This document shows, piece after piece, positions 44,386-57,286 of a DNA stretch of 64,000 nucleotides. Under the pieces are notes generated by a model, which was not told the origin of the DNA, did not search any database, and was given only the letters and a program-made list of their open reading frames with translations. The position numbers were made by a program, and so were the translations under genes. This stretch comes from Tetracladium setigerum (lineage: Eukaryota; Ascomycota; Leotiomycetes; Helotiales), in assembly GCA_031472005.1 (NCBI GenBank), contig PZJY01000012.1, forward strand, positions 1,364,001 to 1,428,000. Direction: 5' to 3'. Within the stretch, counting starts at the first letter, position 1. Each line of letters begins with the position of its first letter.

Positions 44386-45041
44386 TCTTCACCGGGTCCC
44401 GTGCTTGATCGCTCTCGACAAGAACAAAGACGAGAACAAAGAGGTTATTGTTCGAGATGCGCTGGACGGATTCAGTTCAGGGCGCGGAGGCCAGGGTTTA
44501 TGTAGCTTCCCGTTGCTGGGAGAAGGCGGGGAGATCTCGATGAATGCGGACGAGGGAGACGGAGAGGCCGAAACTCGTGATCGCGATGGTAAATTCAAGG
44601 GCGAAGGGGAAATCGAGGAGAGAGAGAGAACTTGGTGGCCACCTTTGGTCGGTTGTCGCAGTTAGGTTCAAATTACCTATTTTCTCGAGGTCTTGAAGGA
44701 TGAAGATAAGCTTGGGAGCTGCCTGTGAGTGTTTCTCAGCCGCGATGGCGCTAACCAGCACCAGCACTACAGGAGCTCTTTTACGCCAGCAAATAAAGGT
44801 ACCATTATTCCCCAAGATCTTGAAGGCAGGTGAAGTCAGGTTAAATTTTCCATTCCATGCTATCCATGCTTCCGACCATACATATAAGAACACCGATCGC
44901 CTTTAATGAAATCCAAGCAAGCGATCGCTTCCTCACTGTCAGAGGGAGTCAGTCACCTTATCCCAATCACAACCCAATCATCTCGAATCACATCTATATT
45001 ATTAGATCATGTACCAGTAATGCCACTATTCATTGCATGCT
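44386..45041. other. Intergenic region upstream of pde1
   Basis: No gene supported. A 131-codon minus-strand frame (44498-44893) has no domain character. The region contains the pde1 promoter and the 3' flank of the DIP2-like gene. Confidence 0.5.
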
Positions 45042-48000
45042 TCATCGACCTGCTAAATTCATATGCATTATCGCATCATTCTTCCAGCTGTCATCTTCAT
45101 CATCACTTGTGGCATTTTGTACCCTCAGCCCTCCTCGTTGCTGCGAGGGCAAACTCCACAAATCGTCTTGTACAGGATCTGGTGAATGAAGCTGCGGGCT
45201 CATAGGTTTTGGACCGATCCGCGGAGGTGGTACTGCTGGCGTGTCACTTTCGATTGATAATGGCCGACGGTCGGTATCTGTCCTACTCAGGTATTCGTGC
45301 TTCTCGGAATCAAAACTGTTCGCAGGCAGTTCAAATTGAAAACCCTGTCGATCGCCAGTCGGCGTCTCGTCATCCATCGAACCAGGCATGTCGTTATAAT
45401 TGATTGCTGGCATTTCCGAGACTCCAGACGGCACAGGCACGAAAACGTTTTGTGCCGCTGCTTGCTGCTGCTCATATTCGCGTTGCTCCACGATCTGAGG
45501 GGCTGGCTCAACATTTCGGAGACTGCTCGCAATGGTGGTTCCATTTCTGATGCTTGCAATTCTACTCCGTGGCTCAATGGTCTCGGTGACATCTGAAAGG
45601 GCGGGCTCTGCATCTCGAATGCCAAATTGTGCCATTGTTCTCATCTTGCGAGAGACCCAGCTCGCCAAGATCTTTCCGCGTTGCTTCTCGCCAAGCCTGG
45701 ATCTGGGGAAATCCCCGCGATTGACAAAGGCAACGATATCAACCACGATTTGGTGTTCGTTGAGAATTGTGTTGACGATAACAGGAACAATGGATGCAAG
45801 ATATGCTTTCCGACCCACTTCAATTAGGACCACTATGAGACCGCCTGCTTGGAAAACAGCACTATTTCGTTGTTAGTCAGAGGTATCAAATATGCGGATT
45901 GTAGATTGTACTTACCTGCCGCCAGGCACAATGTTTCGGTGACATTTCTCAACAGATAATTCAATATCCATGGGGAAATGGCTTAGTCCGTTGATCTCGA
46001 AGGTTTCCCCGATGCTGCCAAGAAGGAAAAGAACCTGCATGTCGACCTGAGCTCCGCCCGGGCCAATTGGTCTACTAACATTGTGCAAAAAGCCGAGATC
46101 TCCAGTGCGCACATAGGTAATGTTGATGTCACCATCAACGATTTGGCCATTGAATCTTTCGGCATCGAATGCGTCCTTCGATCCATAGAACGACCTGACG
46201 CAGGCCTCGGACTCGACCCAAATTTCTCCATACTCCCCTTCATGACACAGAGTTCGATTCTCGGGATTCACGATTGCTATTCGAGTTGAGACAGGGACCA
46301 TTCCAGAATCTTGAAGTAACAGAGCTTTGGGGTTTGTATCTGGATCAACTGGATAAATCATACCCCTCCGCAATGCTCCTGTATCAAGCCAGAGCTCAAC
46401 AGGTTCAATGCACATGTATGAGCGGGATGCGATCATGGGGTTGAGAACATGCGAATAGATGGTATTTATCGCAGTTCGATCGAGGCCGGCAGCTGCAAAA
46501 TGAAGGCGGACCTTCTGAAAAACGTCTACACGCGGTCGCCCATCGGCAGAAATCATCATATTCTTCATTTCGTGTAAAGCGAAGCCCTTGCCTGGCATGA
46601 TGGCCATGGCGTGGTCAAGCATTTGAGGTGTCGCGTAAGTGTCCTTGATTTTGTATCTTGACAAAGTCAAAAAGAGGGAGATAGGATTCTGCGCGAACTC
46701 AACCGGTGAAACGAGGTATGATGGTGCGCCAACATAGATTCCCATTAGACAAGTGTGAATGAATCCCAGACCAGTTGTACTTCGAACACAACCTAAGACT
46801 GGTCGAGAGCTTGTCATCTGGCAAGTCTCCTTCTGCACTTTACACATTCCCATTATAGTGTCATGGCCTAGCTGCACAGCGATTCGTCTCTGATCTGGCG
46901 TCCAGTAGGTCCAAACCAAGACAGGATACCCAGGTCGAATCCAAGATGGCTGCATTGTCAATCCGAGGTCTCTGCACCCACTGTTCTGCTTGCTAGGTTT
47001 GGTAGTGTTGTACATGCTGGGCACCGAAACCCTCAACGCCAGAGCGGTTTGTTTCAGATGTTGCGATATAATTTTCTGCTTCATGAGGTGATCAACGTCT
47101 TGATTGACCAATACCGCTTTGACTTTGTAGTCATTCACCATATGGAGGAACGCTGGGGCATCTTCGCCCAGTCGATTTTGGTCGAGAGGGGCCATAGGAA
47201 TAGCAGTAATACCCAAACAAAAACACGCATGGATCGCAAAGACAAAATCCTCGGAATGCGTATACATGAGAATCAGGTGATCGCCTGCTTTGATCTTGAT
47301 CTTGTTTTTCAAATATATCGCTACCGCGGCAACTTTAGTGTCGAATTTCTTCCATGTGATACCCTTACCCTCCTTGCCTCTACCATCAATTGTGCAGTAT
47401 GCAAGCTCCTCGGCCTGTCGAGCAACTCGCCATTGCAATAAGTCCACAATACTGGAAAAGTTGTTGAGTGGAGTTGACGTGCGGTCATCGATAACGACTT
47501 CGTGAAGATCAACGCCAGAATATTGTCTCTCGCCCGTCGCAAGAATGTCTTCTCTCGTCTGCGAAGCAATGGGTGACCATATACCGCCCAGAGGATCTAC
47601 TCCAATTGGAAGATTCAACACTGCGCGTTCAACTCCGAACTTGACATGAACGCATGGAAGATTTCCAAGATCAAACTCCTTTCGACAGAGCATGTTGCCA
47701 ATTTCTCTTCGGCCATTTTTGAAAACTTTCGGCAACGTGTTAGGCGCTGTAATCATGACACAGTAAACCCTAAGATGATGCTCTTGCATCAGTACTTCCA
47801 TGCATCGCTCGGATAAAGAGTCCAACAATGCAGTATCTAGTTGACGTGGTGGACCACCCGATGCTGTTGGTGCTGTTGACGCGGAATGAGACTCCAGGAG
47901 AACAATTGGTAGATGCTCGTCATTGACAAAGACATCAAAGGCTGAGCAGTCGTATATCTTTGGGACATTCTTCATGATCGTGACGATGATGTGCTGAACG

Positions 48001-50845
48001 AAGAAGTATCGGTGTTCGGCAATCTCGTGGCCATGCTCAACCCATTCGACTTTCTGCCGTAATCGGTCTTCGTACAGTCCAAGAATGAAGATTTTGCCTT
48101 CGATGACCGTTCCTAAAAGACCAGTACGTAAAAATTCAGGCTCGACCATCATGGGTGTCGGATCGCCAGGCTCAAATTTGTACGGTCGTGCGTGGAATAT
48201 CTGCTCGGTGTGCTTTGGCAAGGCCCAAAATCCTCCAGATAAGGATGGCGAATCTACCCAAATTTCTCCAACAGAGTGCGGCGAAGCAAGTAATCCAGTC
48301 TCAGGGTCCACAACGGCCATGGTAGCATCAGGAATTGGAAAGCCAAATGCCCCAACCCGCACTGTTCCAGGCTCGCTGCTAGCTTTTTTACGTGCTTCTT
48401 CGCCAATTGCGACTACCACAACCTCATTGGTCTTCAGAGCCTCGCGGTCGAGCAGAACTTCACTAAGTTCTGTCCTACTCTTTTCTTCTTGTGGCGCTGT
48501 GGTCCCACCACCAATTAAGCTTCCAAATCCACCAGCAGGTTGTTTCTCCTTTTCTTCCGTCTTCTCATCGACTGAATCGGAATCAGATCCCATGTCTAGC
48601 TTCAGAGGACATCCCATTCGTTCTTCTCCGCCTAACCAGTCTCGCATACTGATGACCATCCCTCCATGCTCTGGGAGACACAACATAGGTGCTACTAGTT
48701 CTCGTGCCCGTGGGTTCCGCATGGGTCTCAACCATCTGTCAGCCAGGACCTCGTGGAATTCGCTGTCAACGGTAAGAGTATCTATTAGGCAAAGCCTAAC
48801 GTGTTGAAAATTGGGTTCCATCCCTTTCTTGAAGTTTCTCGTTGTCATTGGATCGTTTTGATAATTGTATGCTGCTCGCTTCAGTCCGGGATAATCTGCA
48901 AGCATCAATGTTGCTCGATATTTCGTGATCAAATGCGCATAAAGGCCGGGAGTTTCTACGGCCTTGTTTTCCATCCATACCGTCGTGTGGCCGCCGTAAA
49001 CTGTTAACAAAACACCCATAATCATACCGATTCCCTGCCGTGGGTCTAGATAAGATAATAAAATCTCTCCGCGATTACCTTTCCCCGCCATTACTCTACC
49101 ATTCTTGTCCCTTAGTGCAGGATTGAATGTGTCGCCTGAGCCAGATGGGACTGTAGAAATGATAGCGCTCAAACAAGCCATTTGATGCATGATTGTGCGG
49201 TGGCTCATGACTACACCACGGAGATCTCCAGTAGGTGCACGAGAAAATTCAATGTAAGCCAAATCTGGCACGGATAGTGGAGGCGTTTCGCCCTTTTTCT
49301 TCGGATGATAACTGCCAAACTCATTCGTCTTCCACCATTCTACTCCCCGCGGCCAATTCAGTTTTTGGGTCGTAATGTCTCGCTGAAATGCTTTCAGATT
49401 GTAATCGGTTGTAAGCGCTAAATGTGCTTGTGTGGATGTAAGAATAAGATTGAGCTTCGCATAATCCTCTAGATCGTTGATGGGCACTGCGACAACACCT
49501 GCGATGAAGCAGCCAAGTATTGCGATTGCAAAATCGATGACTTCGGCGTCCCTGTAAATCAAGGCAACTCTGTCTCCGCGGTACAAAGAGCTCTTGTCTC
49601 GAATGACCTGTGCGACCTTCTCGGCCCTGGAGGCTAGCTTGTCCCAAGTGATAGAAGCGATCTCTTTCCCTCTACCGTCCAAAACCCAGTAAGCTGGTAG
49701 CTTTGCAGCTGTCTGGCCCCTGTGTCTCAAGACAGCCGCTATATTATCAAATTTAGACATTGGTGTGTTTGCATCTCGGGGATCGTAAACAGCAAAGGGA
49801 ACATCTCGAGGTTCTAGAGGCATTTGGTATTCCAGGGCAGATGGGGGAGGCAGGTCACTGGTAGTCAACATCGGTGGAGCCATGGCCGCGGTCGGCGAAA
49901 AGGCATCTGTAGCCGAGTATCTCTGAGGTCCACCACCATATGAGTTTGAGTGCCCATGCTCGTAAGCTTGCTGTCCTGCAAAATCTGAGAAATATCCTTG
50001 CTGCGATTCTCCCAACATGGTCCCGTGAGAATCCATCATCGTGCCTGCATGGCTTTCGTATGCGTCTGCTCGATGTTCAACATAGCCAGCTTGGTGATCA
50101 GGATTGAATGCGTAATGAGCCCCAGAAGCCATGGAGCTTGCGGTCATACTCGGCTCAGCAGACCTTGGGGGCCCAGGCAGGAAGAGAGAGTCTCGACCTC
50201 CAAATGATTGTCCTTGCACATTACTACCGTGTACGCCCAGGCGCAAGACGTCTGACCTGTGCTGTGGGTACCCTCCATCCTGACGATTCCCATATCCTCC
50301 ATAATCGCTTTGCATTGTGTCCAACCTTCCAGCGGATCCTGATCGAGCAGGCGACTGTGGTGGTATATCTGGTCTTGCGCCATATTGATCAGGCAAGTTC
50401 GAGTTGAGTGCAGCGAGTGACGCATTGCGGGAACCGTCGTTCGATGGGTGAGCACTGTCATCAGCAGAGTGGACTCGGAGGCCTTTGAGCTCGTTCGCAA
50501 CGGCTGAAGAGCCTAGGTACTGAGACAATAAGACTGTCCTCCTTTTCTGGTATCTGTGCGTTGCTTAGAATCTGCCAAACACGCGCGAGAGCGTAAAGCG
50601 CAGAGGCTGGGACGGCAGGTAACATACCCCTTTTGTGTAATATCTCCTTCCTGCAAGCGAAGAGGTCAGCAATCGTATAGAGACTTGGGACGGGGGCGCT
50701 CTCTGGAATTCCGGCTTTCAGGAGTATTGCGCTCGAGATTGAAGCAACCTCGACACAACAAACGTGGGGAAATACAGTGACTGACCTCCAGCTCATGCTC
50801 TAGCTCCTCCAGCTTCGCCTGCAGTTCTGGATTGTTTTCCTGCAT
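45042..50845 (-). CDS. DIP2/CPS1-type protein with DMAP1-binding and two adenylate-forming domains
   Basis: Four exons, 50786-50845, 50628-50650 (23 nt), 45916-50553 and 45042-45861, join in phase to 1846 residues. The first three rebuild a DMAP1-binding domain (LEELEHELEEGDITQKGYQK then RRTVLLSQYLG). A 200-residue disordered Gly/Ser/Tyr/Gln-rich linker follows, then two tandem AMP-binding domains (about 270-760 and 1010-1600) and a Pro/Ser-rich tail. In the first domain the ATP loop reads SRAPTGDLRGV; in the second it is degenerate (TYWTPDQRRIAV), so the second may not bind ATP normally. DIP2 proteins resemble fatty-acyl-AMP ligases, and yeast Dip2/Cmr2 controls particular diacylglycerol species. 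Filamentous fungal homologues (CPS1) affect virulence. Here it could be cytosolic or organelle-associated. Confidence 0.92.
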
Positions 50846-52231
50846 CTTTCTTGTGTCGTTGCGAAAAGAGCGTGTGAGAAATCAAAATAGCCGGATGTTC
50901 GTGTTGAAGTGGGAGGTCGGGCCAGTCCCCTCATAAAGTATTGGGAGTGAGTCCGGACTCTTGATGCCATGAATGACTTATGAATTGGGAACAAATGCCG
51001 GCGATCAGTATTGAACAGGGTCCAGGAAAGCTAAAAGGATTATAGGACCATGCAGCTATTCATTTTGATTTATTTAAAGTAACACCAGAAGCACACTCTG
51101 CGAGAAACTTGGTCTTCTTTGGGGTCGATCAAGCCCATTTCTGCCCCCATGTCCATTTCTACGTCAGTGTCACGTGTTTTGCCAAGGCGATATGCCCAAA
51201 CTAGTTTAGCCGTCTTTCATGTTGGCCAAAGCGCCTTTCGACCTTCAAAAGTTTTTCTTTTCACCACTGGACATTCTCATCTACCAACATCCGACACAAC
51301 CTCAATCGCATGCGCGCTCCGTCCCTCCTTTTCGATTCTCTTTACCTTATACACAAAAACACATAACAAGCCAATGGAGTCGCCTGCGCCTTCATTATTA
51401 GCCTCGTCCCAGACTAAATCTGCTTCTCTTTGAGAGGGAGACACTCGATCTTGTACGTCAAGTGATGTATCAAGTTGAAATGTTCATGCCGAATTTACAG
51501 CACGACAAGATTGGATTGACAAATCGTTAATTTAACTATGTAAGTTGTTTCCGTCTCCAATGTCCTCCTACGTCCATCCCCACAGAGATGATGAAGTTAA
51601 ATACTACAGACCTGTTCCAAACACATAATGTGGATAACTTGGTTATAACTGATCTGCACTTTATATTTTGCTATTACAACATGTAATTCCAGGTTGAACG
51701 AGGCTAATCATTACAACAGATCAATAGTCCACTGAAATACTCTTTTGGAAGCCACATCGGACCTTGTAGTTCCGGGCCCCTGACTTTTTAGTCAGTCAAT
51801 CACGTATGAAAGAATCGATACCCGGTCGTATCCCGAGTCTCCTTCCTCCATTATTCTTTATTGTTACAAGCACTTTCTTTGGTCTTTGGGGGTGGCCGGT
51901 TGAATTTAGGCGCGATCCTTTGTCCAAGAATGCCAGGTCAACAAAGACTTCAAGGACAGCATCCTGATCTTGGTTAACAGTCTACATGTTTAAAATTATA
52001 TCCCATGTTTACAAAGTTTATTTAATGTGATGTCCCATTGCTTGAGAACATGCGCTTATATTTTTGAACATAACAACTCTCCTACTTTTCAACTTGCGAA
52101 AGCTGTATCATATCGCAAACAGTTTCGAATTCCTTACATTTAGGTTCCATCGTTCGCAATCCTGGGCTTCTCGTCTCTTCGCTTTATTCCCATAATCAAG
52201 TACACGACTCTTCTGCTGGCCAGAGATAATC
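50846..52231. other. Divergent promoter region
   Basis: No gene in 1.4 kb between the DIP2-like gene (-) and the uncharacterised gene (+). It has CACGTG at 51171-51176 and an AT-rich central part. The 104-codon frame at 51119-51433 looks random. Confidence 0.5.
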
Positions 52232-54240
52232 ATGAATCCACCTTCACCACCACCCCCGTCTAATGATTTCACCCACGATGTGGAACTTGGTGACGAGTAT
52301 TTTGCGCGATTTCTTTTAGAAGCCACTGGAAAACCAGATGATTTGAACCACGGAGCGGATCATTATCCTTGGGTTGAAGGCGGCCCAAATTTCGCTTCAG
52401 TCCAAGAGTCGGTTGAAGCGCCCCCATCTACACAATCGCCTGCAATGCCAGGGTCTCAGGATGCTGACCTAGGAACGCAAAATTATTCAGAGCATGAAAT
52501 AAATTGCTCGAATTTCGATTTACCAGAGGACAATCCACATATAGAGTACGTTTCAAATGAGCCAAGAAATTATCAGTACGCTCTCAATTTACCAGGGGAC
52601 AATCCACAGAAAGAACACGCTTCCAATGAACTAGGAAATGATCAGTATGCTCTCAATTTACTAGACGTCAATCCACAGAGAGAACACGCTTCACATCAGC
52701 TAAGAAATGATCAGTACGGTCCAAATCAATTCTATTTCACTGGGATGGGATCTGGATTCGGAGATGCTGCGTATACTCCAATACAACCCATTTTAGATGA
52801 ACAAAATACTGGATCATATCAGTATACTCAATCGCAAATCGAGTTGCCTCCTCAACCTCAATACCCCCTCCAGCCTTTGGTGGGGCAATCGGTTCCAAAA
52901 TTTTCATACCAACATGCGGACTTTCAAAATGGAGGCTTTAGTGGAGTTGCTAGCACACAGTTTCCTTCTAGTGTATCGGCTTCAGGTCCCCAGACACCGT
53001 ACAAGCACGATATTCTCAACCAATTCCAGGATCCCTCGGTTCCCCTGCGCGTCCTTGACAAGCATCTGTGTTTCTCAAACGAAGTACTTAATGCTCTGAC
53101 CCAGGAACTCACACCGTTTTCGCAGAAATCGCTGAACTACGCCAATCGAAAGCTGAGTATCTTTCAAAATGAGCGAGAGACAGAGCTGCAATCTGGACTG
53201 GAGCGCTCAGCGTCAACACAACACCTTGCAGTGCCCGAGCAGACACCACGATCGCAATCTGGAGCCTCAACCCCTGCTTCTAAGGCATCCAAAAGCAAGC
53301 GCCAAAGGAACATAAAGCAGTTTGACCCGAAAAAGGTATACAAGGCTTTACCAGGATCACCTCCTCCCTGGAAAACTGTCCCCCAGGAAGGCCTACTACT
53401 ACCTTCGAATATACGTCTTACGGGGAACTCACCCCCGGGAGACGATATACTACCCAAGAAATCACAGACTTCATACAATACCACCCAGGACATAAAAACC
53501 TTTCAAAGAATGACGTTCGATTCCGATCAGAACTCATTCTCTGGATTCAAAGCACGCCTGCCGACAGCAAGACCCGCTATCCCAAAGTCGACTCTGCCAA
53601 ATGCCGCTTCGAAAACTGCCCCACGAAGGGCGGCACGATCCGTACGGGCGAGTTTCGAATTTGCTTCGACGAGCAGAGCGAGATTTACGGCGATAGCGTC
53701 GACCCTTACCACAATGCAGGTTACGCCCATCTGTATTGCATGGAGGCAAATTTTAACTTCCACAAGCTCTGTCAAGATTTTCGCGTAATGCCTGACGATC
53801 GCCAACAGAGACATGAGTCTGCCAACCGTATGGCCATCAACCGAGATCGACATAGCATGCTCGACATCTGCGAACAATACATGAAGCGTGATGGGAGGCT
53901 GATGCATGAAAAGGCATTCAACGATGTCAATAACGAGTGGTTCAAGCATTCTCTCACTTTCGCACTCACATCTCATCATGTGGAGAATATGTCCATTCAT
54001 ACTCGAAGACAGATGGATCAGAGGAATGGATTCAGTCTTGCGGATCACATGGGTGACTTGAAGAAATTGATGGAATTCAAGACAGCCCCGAAGGAAGTCA
54101 AGGATGCGTTCAAGAAACAGTACAAGGCAAAAAAGCGGGCGGCGGAGGAAATGAATGACGATGAGGATGCTGAGTTTGAAGAGGAGTCAGATGGCGCCTC
54201 GGAGTATGGTTACGCACAGAAGAGAAGACGCAAACGTTGA
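52232..54240 (+). CDS. Uncharacterised fungal protein with Cys-containing C-terminal domain; apparent frameshift
   Basis: The first frame gives a disordered Pro/Gln/Asn-rich N-terminal half with three tandem 23-residue repeats (from 52520), a Ser/Thr-rich linker and a basic SKSKRQRNIKQFDPKK segment. The ordered part then continues in another frame: FEYTSYGELTPGRRYTTQEI, a Cys-containing block (KCRFENCPTKGGTIRTG, ICFDEQ, HLYCME) and helices to an acidic, then Lys/Arg-rich end (KRRRKR, likely nuclear). No allowed intron links the two frames. One extra base in the five-C run at 53380-53384 joins them to 669 residues. I recall similar conserved hypothetical proteins in other Pezizomycotina but know no function. 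A nuclear location is inferred from the basic tail. Convergent with the membrane-protein gene at 54605. Confidence 0.78.
52520..52726 (+). repeat. Three 69 bp coding tandem repeats
   Basis: Units at 52520-52588, 52589-52657 and 52658-52726 are diverged copies in frame. They encode 23-residue repeats with the shared core DNP...E.....N..QYALN. This is a coding minisatellite in a disordered region. Confidence 0.88.
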
Positions 54241-54604
54241 TTAATTGACGACTAGATCATTCGATCGGTTAGGTTTGTCACTTCCCCTTAATTTTTATCA
54301 ATTTACTAGTTTGGCTTTTTCTGCGGCATAAAATTGTGGGTATATTGCAGCTGATCTGCACCAGGGAATATATATATATTGTAGAGCTACAGAGAAGAGT
54401 AGATGAATAGAAAGAAGCTTTAATCAAATCTTCTAAAGATTTTTGCACCCCCTAAGTGAACACTTCAGTTGATTATAGTCCTAGTCTACCAAAAGTAGAC
54501 ATCCTTCAAACTCCACAACCTATCCAGCATGTAAAAAATGCCCAGTGAAAAAGTGAACCAAAAATAAATAAAGAGAACAACATGAAATCTGAAGAACAAC
54601 CGGG
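54241..54604. other. Short convergent intergenic gap
   Basis: Contains the 3' ends of the converging genes. There is an AT-rich stretch with a short TA run near 54372-54382 and nothing else recognised. Confidence 0.5.
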
Positions 54605-57286
54605 TCATTGATAACCCATCTGAAAAGGGTCCCTCTCGCCATTACGTTCATTGTGAAAATCTCCCGGCGGCGACTCCTTCCCATCAAATGCGACATGGGA
54701 GGTTTCGACAGACTCGCGATCGGTGGCCTTGTCAGTATTAGCATCTTCAGTGGTACGAATATTCTTCGAAATTTCTTACCAACAAAGCAAGTGCCTCGTC
54801 TCTTTCCCATTCAACCAAAGGTTTCCATCGCTTCACGATTCTAGAGCTCGTCAGGTTTATTGAGCCAATGAATGCAGGAACGGATGTCACGACCATCGCT
54901 CGAAACTTCGAAGACGTCGGAGAAGGATTTGAATAGTTGAGAACATATACATACGGTATCATCGGCAGTAACATCCCAGCAAAACTAGCCAACATGAGGA
55001 ACAGCGAAAAAGTGAGGATCATCACCAGACCAAACGTGCTCAGCGACGTATGGTGCGGATCATAAAACTTAATGCGTCCACAAATATTGTAAATTGCTTC
55101 ATTGCCCGGAAGGGCAAAGAGATTGAATGCCTTCGTAGCGTCGAGACCAAGGGGTAGCTCGATTGTATTGAAAATTCCCAATTGAAGTCGTGCAAGAGCC
55201 ATCGTAAACCAGTATTCAAATTCAATAACCCACTGCCTGTCCGAGAGCTTTTCCTGGCGGCCCTCATTCAGTAATCGATTTGCCTGCAGGGCCGTATCTG
55301 TGCTACCAGCTATACTCCAAGCTATAGGCGTCTTCTGCATGAATATTTCTAGTAGAACGATGCTCAACGCCCAGTCGGTGTATTTTTTGGGCTGGGATTT
55401 GAAGTTGGGGCCAAATAATTTGATGTACTCTTCCTGACCCGATGATTTGTTGGGGGAGACCAGGCCGGTGAAAGGAGTGCAGTCGTTTGTGATGGTGCTG
55501 CAGAAGCGGTATTGCTCGTGGCATAAAACGACGTTAACCCACCTATCCGCTTGGTAGTACACTACGGTCTTATTGCCAGTTTCGGTCGCTATGGTGACAT
55601 TGCGCCTAGTATTGGCGGTAAACCACTGCAAACGCCACATTATCAGCACACTTTAGTGTTGTATTTACTTTGCTAACTTCATCATTACAGTAGCTCTGAA
55701 GGACCGAAGCTTTCGCTTGATCGTAGGATTCTCGAGATTTAGATCCTGCGTAGGTTACGAGAGGGGCGGGAACGGCGTTTAATCAACCTACCGGGTCACT
55801 TTCGGGTTCAACATAAGATATGCCCAAATTTTGCATGTAAAATATGCTGAGTTCATTATCGTGTTTCTGAAGTTGAAGCAACGGCTGAAAGTCTTCCGGC
55901 TCGAGTGGAAGATATGTTGCCAGAAGTCGGTAGTTGTAACTCTTCAAATTTGCGTCGTTGAAAGGTAACGTTTGATTCTTGCCGGTCTCGGAATTTTTGT
56001 AAAACGAGTATCTCCGAATACCATCTTCGGGATAGACATCGGGTGGAGGCTATGAACGTAGTCAGAACATATTTCAGTACTTCTAAGTTGACATTGATGC
56101 ATATTTTTTGGAGTAAACCGACCGGATCAATTTCGAACCGTTTCCCCCCTTGTAGAGTAATTTGATCAGCGAGGTTCTTGGGAGATGGAAAAAATCAAGG
56201 ATCTTTTGAGGGTCAAAGATTGAGACATTGTGCGAACCAAAAGGCATCAAGCAAAAAATGTACGTACTTATGACTGCGCAAGTGCTCCGGCGGTTGAGGG
56301 AAAGCTCTTTTCCATGTTTGCTATTCAAACCCAGCTTGCTGAAAGTCATATTTCCGGAGTCGAAGGCGACAGCAGAATTTGCGTCCGGTAAGCAAACATC
56401 TTTGAAGGGACAGGGCTGGCCTTCCAACGTCTGTTGTGGAAACGAACGTGTAATGAATTTATCACAAGCGATGATCCCTTGTGAGCCTCCATTCGAGTAA
56501 CAACTTCGCACGTAATTCTCCGAGTTGATTGTCTCATTGATCTTGATTTCATTGAAGATGCGATCGCTTTCAGTAGTTGGTGGGTCGGAGTTTATTGGAA
56601 ACCATAGACCACAGGTGGGGAGAACTTTGGATACGACAAGATTCCCCACGACTATCTGAGATACAAGAACTCCGAGGGCAATGAACGCTACCCAACTAAA
56701 AGAGGTCAGTCATTTCCCATTATGGAAATTGCCATCGAGACTCTTTCAAAAAGTCAATTACGTTGGAAAGCGAGGCAACTTCTCCTTCTCAGCTAGTTAA
56801 TCGGGAGAAAAGGGCTGACGGTCGGAAGCCTTCAATCTACCAGAAAGTACTTGGGAATAGGGATAAGACTTCATAGAATACGTACTGGCCCATGGTAAAA
56901 AGAACCAACACAGTGTCCTTGAAGGAAACATCTCTGAAAATCTTCCAAATCCCAGAGTCAAACCAGACTTCGAACAGCCCAATGGCCGCACCACCAGCTG
57001 TCTCGGAATTCCTGATCACAACTTGCTGCTTCCTTCGACGGATTTTGATCGGAGAAGAGTGTCTTTTATTCGCACGAAGGAATCTATGCCAAGTCAATCG
57101 ACAAAGATGCCAGCTTCGGTTACCAGCTAGCGCGACAAGAATGGCCAGAGCTGCGAGTAGAGGAGCAGCTTGTGTATCTGGGAGTGTCAGAGTTGCGCCA
57201 AGAATCTTTCCTCGGTCCCAGTCAATCCAGAATCCAGTGTATACGGCATCACTTCCATATGGAACATAATCCTGATTTGAAGACAT
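54605..57286 (-). CDS. Uncharacterised fungal multipass membrane protein
   Basis: Minus-strand exons that I can support: 56886-57286, about 56230-56695, 55788-56049, 55669-55745, 54780-55625 and 54605-54727. The joint after 56230 could not be fixed and may include another small exon. Hydrophobic segments lie near the N-terminus (LLAALAILVALAG; VLVLFTMG; VAFIALGVLVSQ) and a pair near the C-terminus (LVMILTFSLFLMLASFAGMLL). Between them is a large region with several cysteines and N-x-S/T sites, likely extracellular or lumenal. The last 52 bp intron ends at AAG and adds a 40-residue acidic tail. The pattern matches a widespread but uncharacterised Pezizomycotina membrane protein group, as I recall it. 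No enzymatic motif is seen. Confidence 0.72.

Noticed and set aside
44498..44893. 131-codon minus-strand frame upstream of pde1
   Set aside because: Hydrophobic but without family features, and overlaps several other random frames in the promoter region.
53336..53386. 51 bp GT-AG pair as an intron in the uncharacterised gene
   Set aside because: Its length is a multiple of three, so it cannot join the two conserved frames; a one-base homopolymer error explains the data better.
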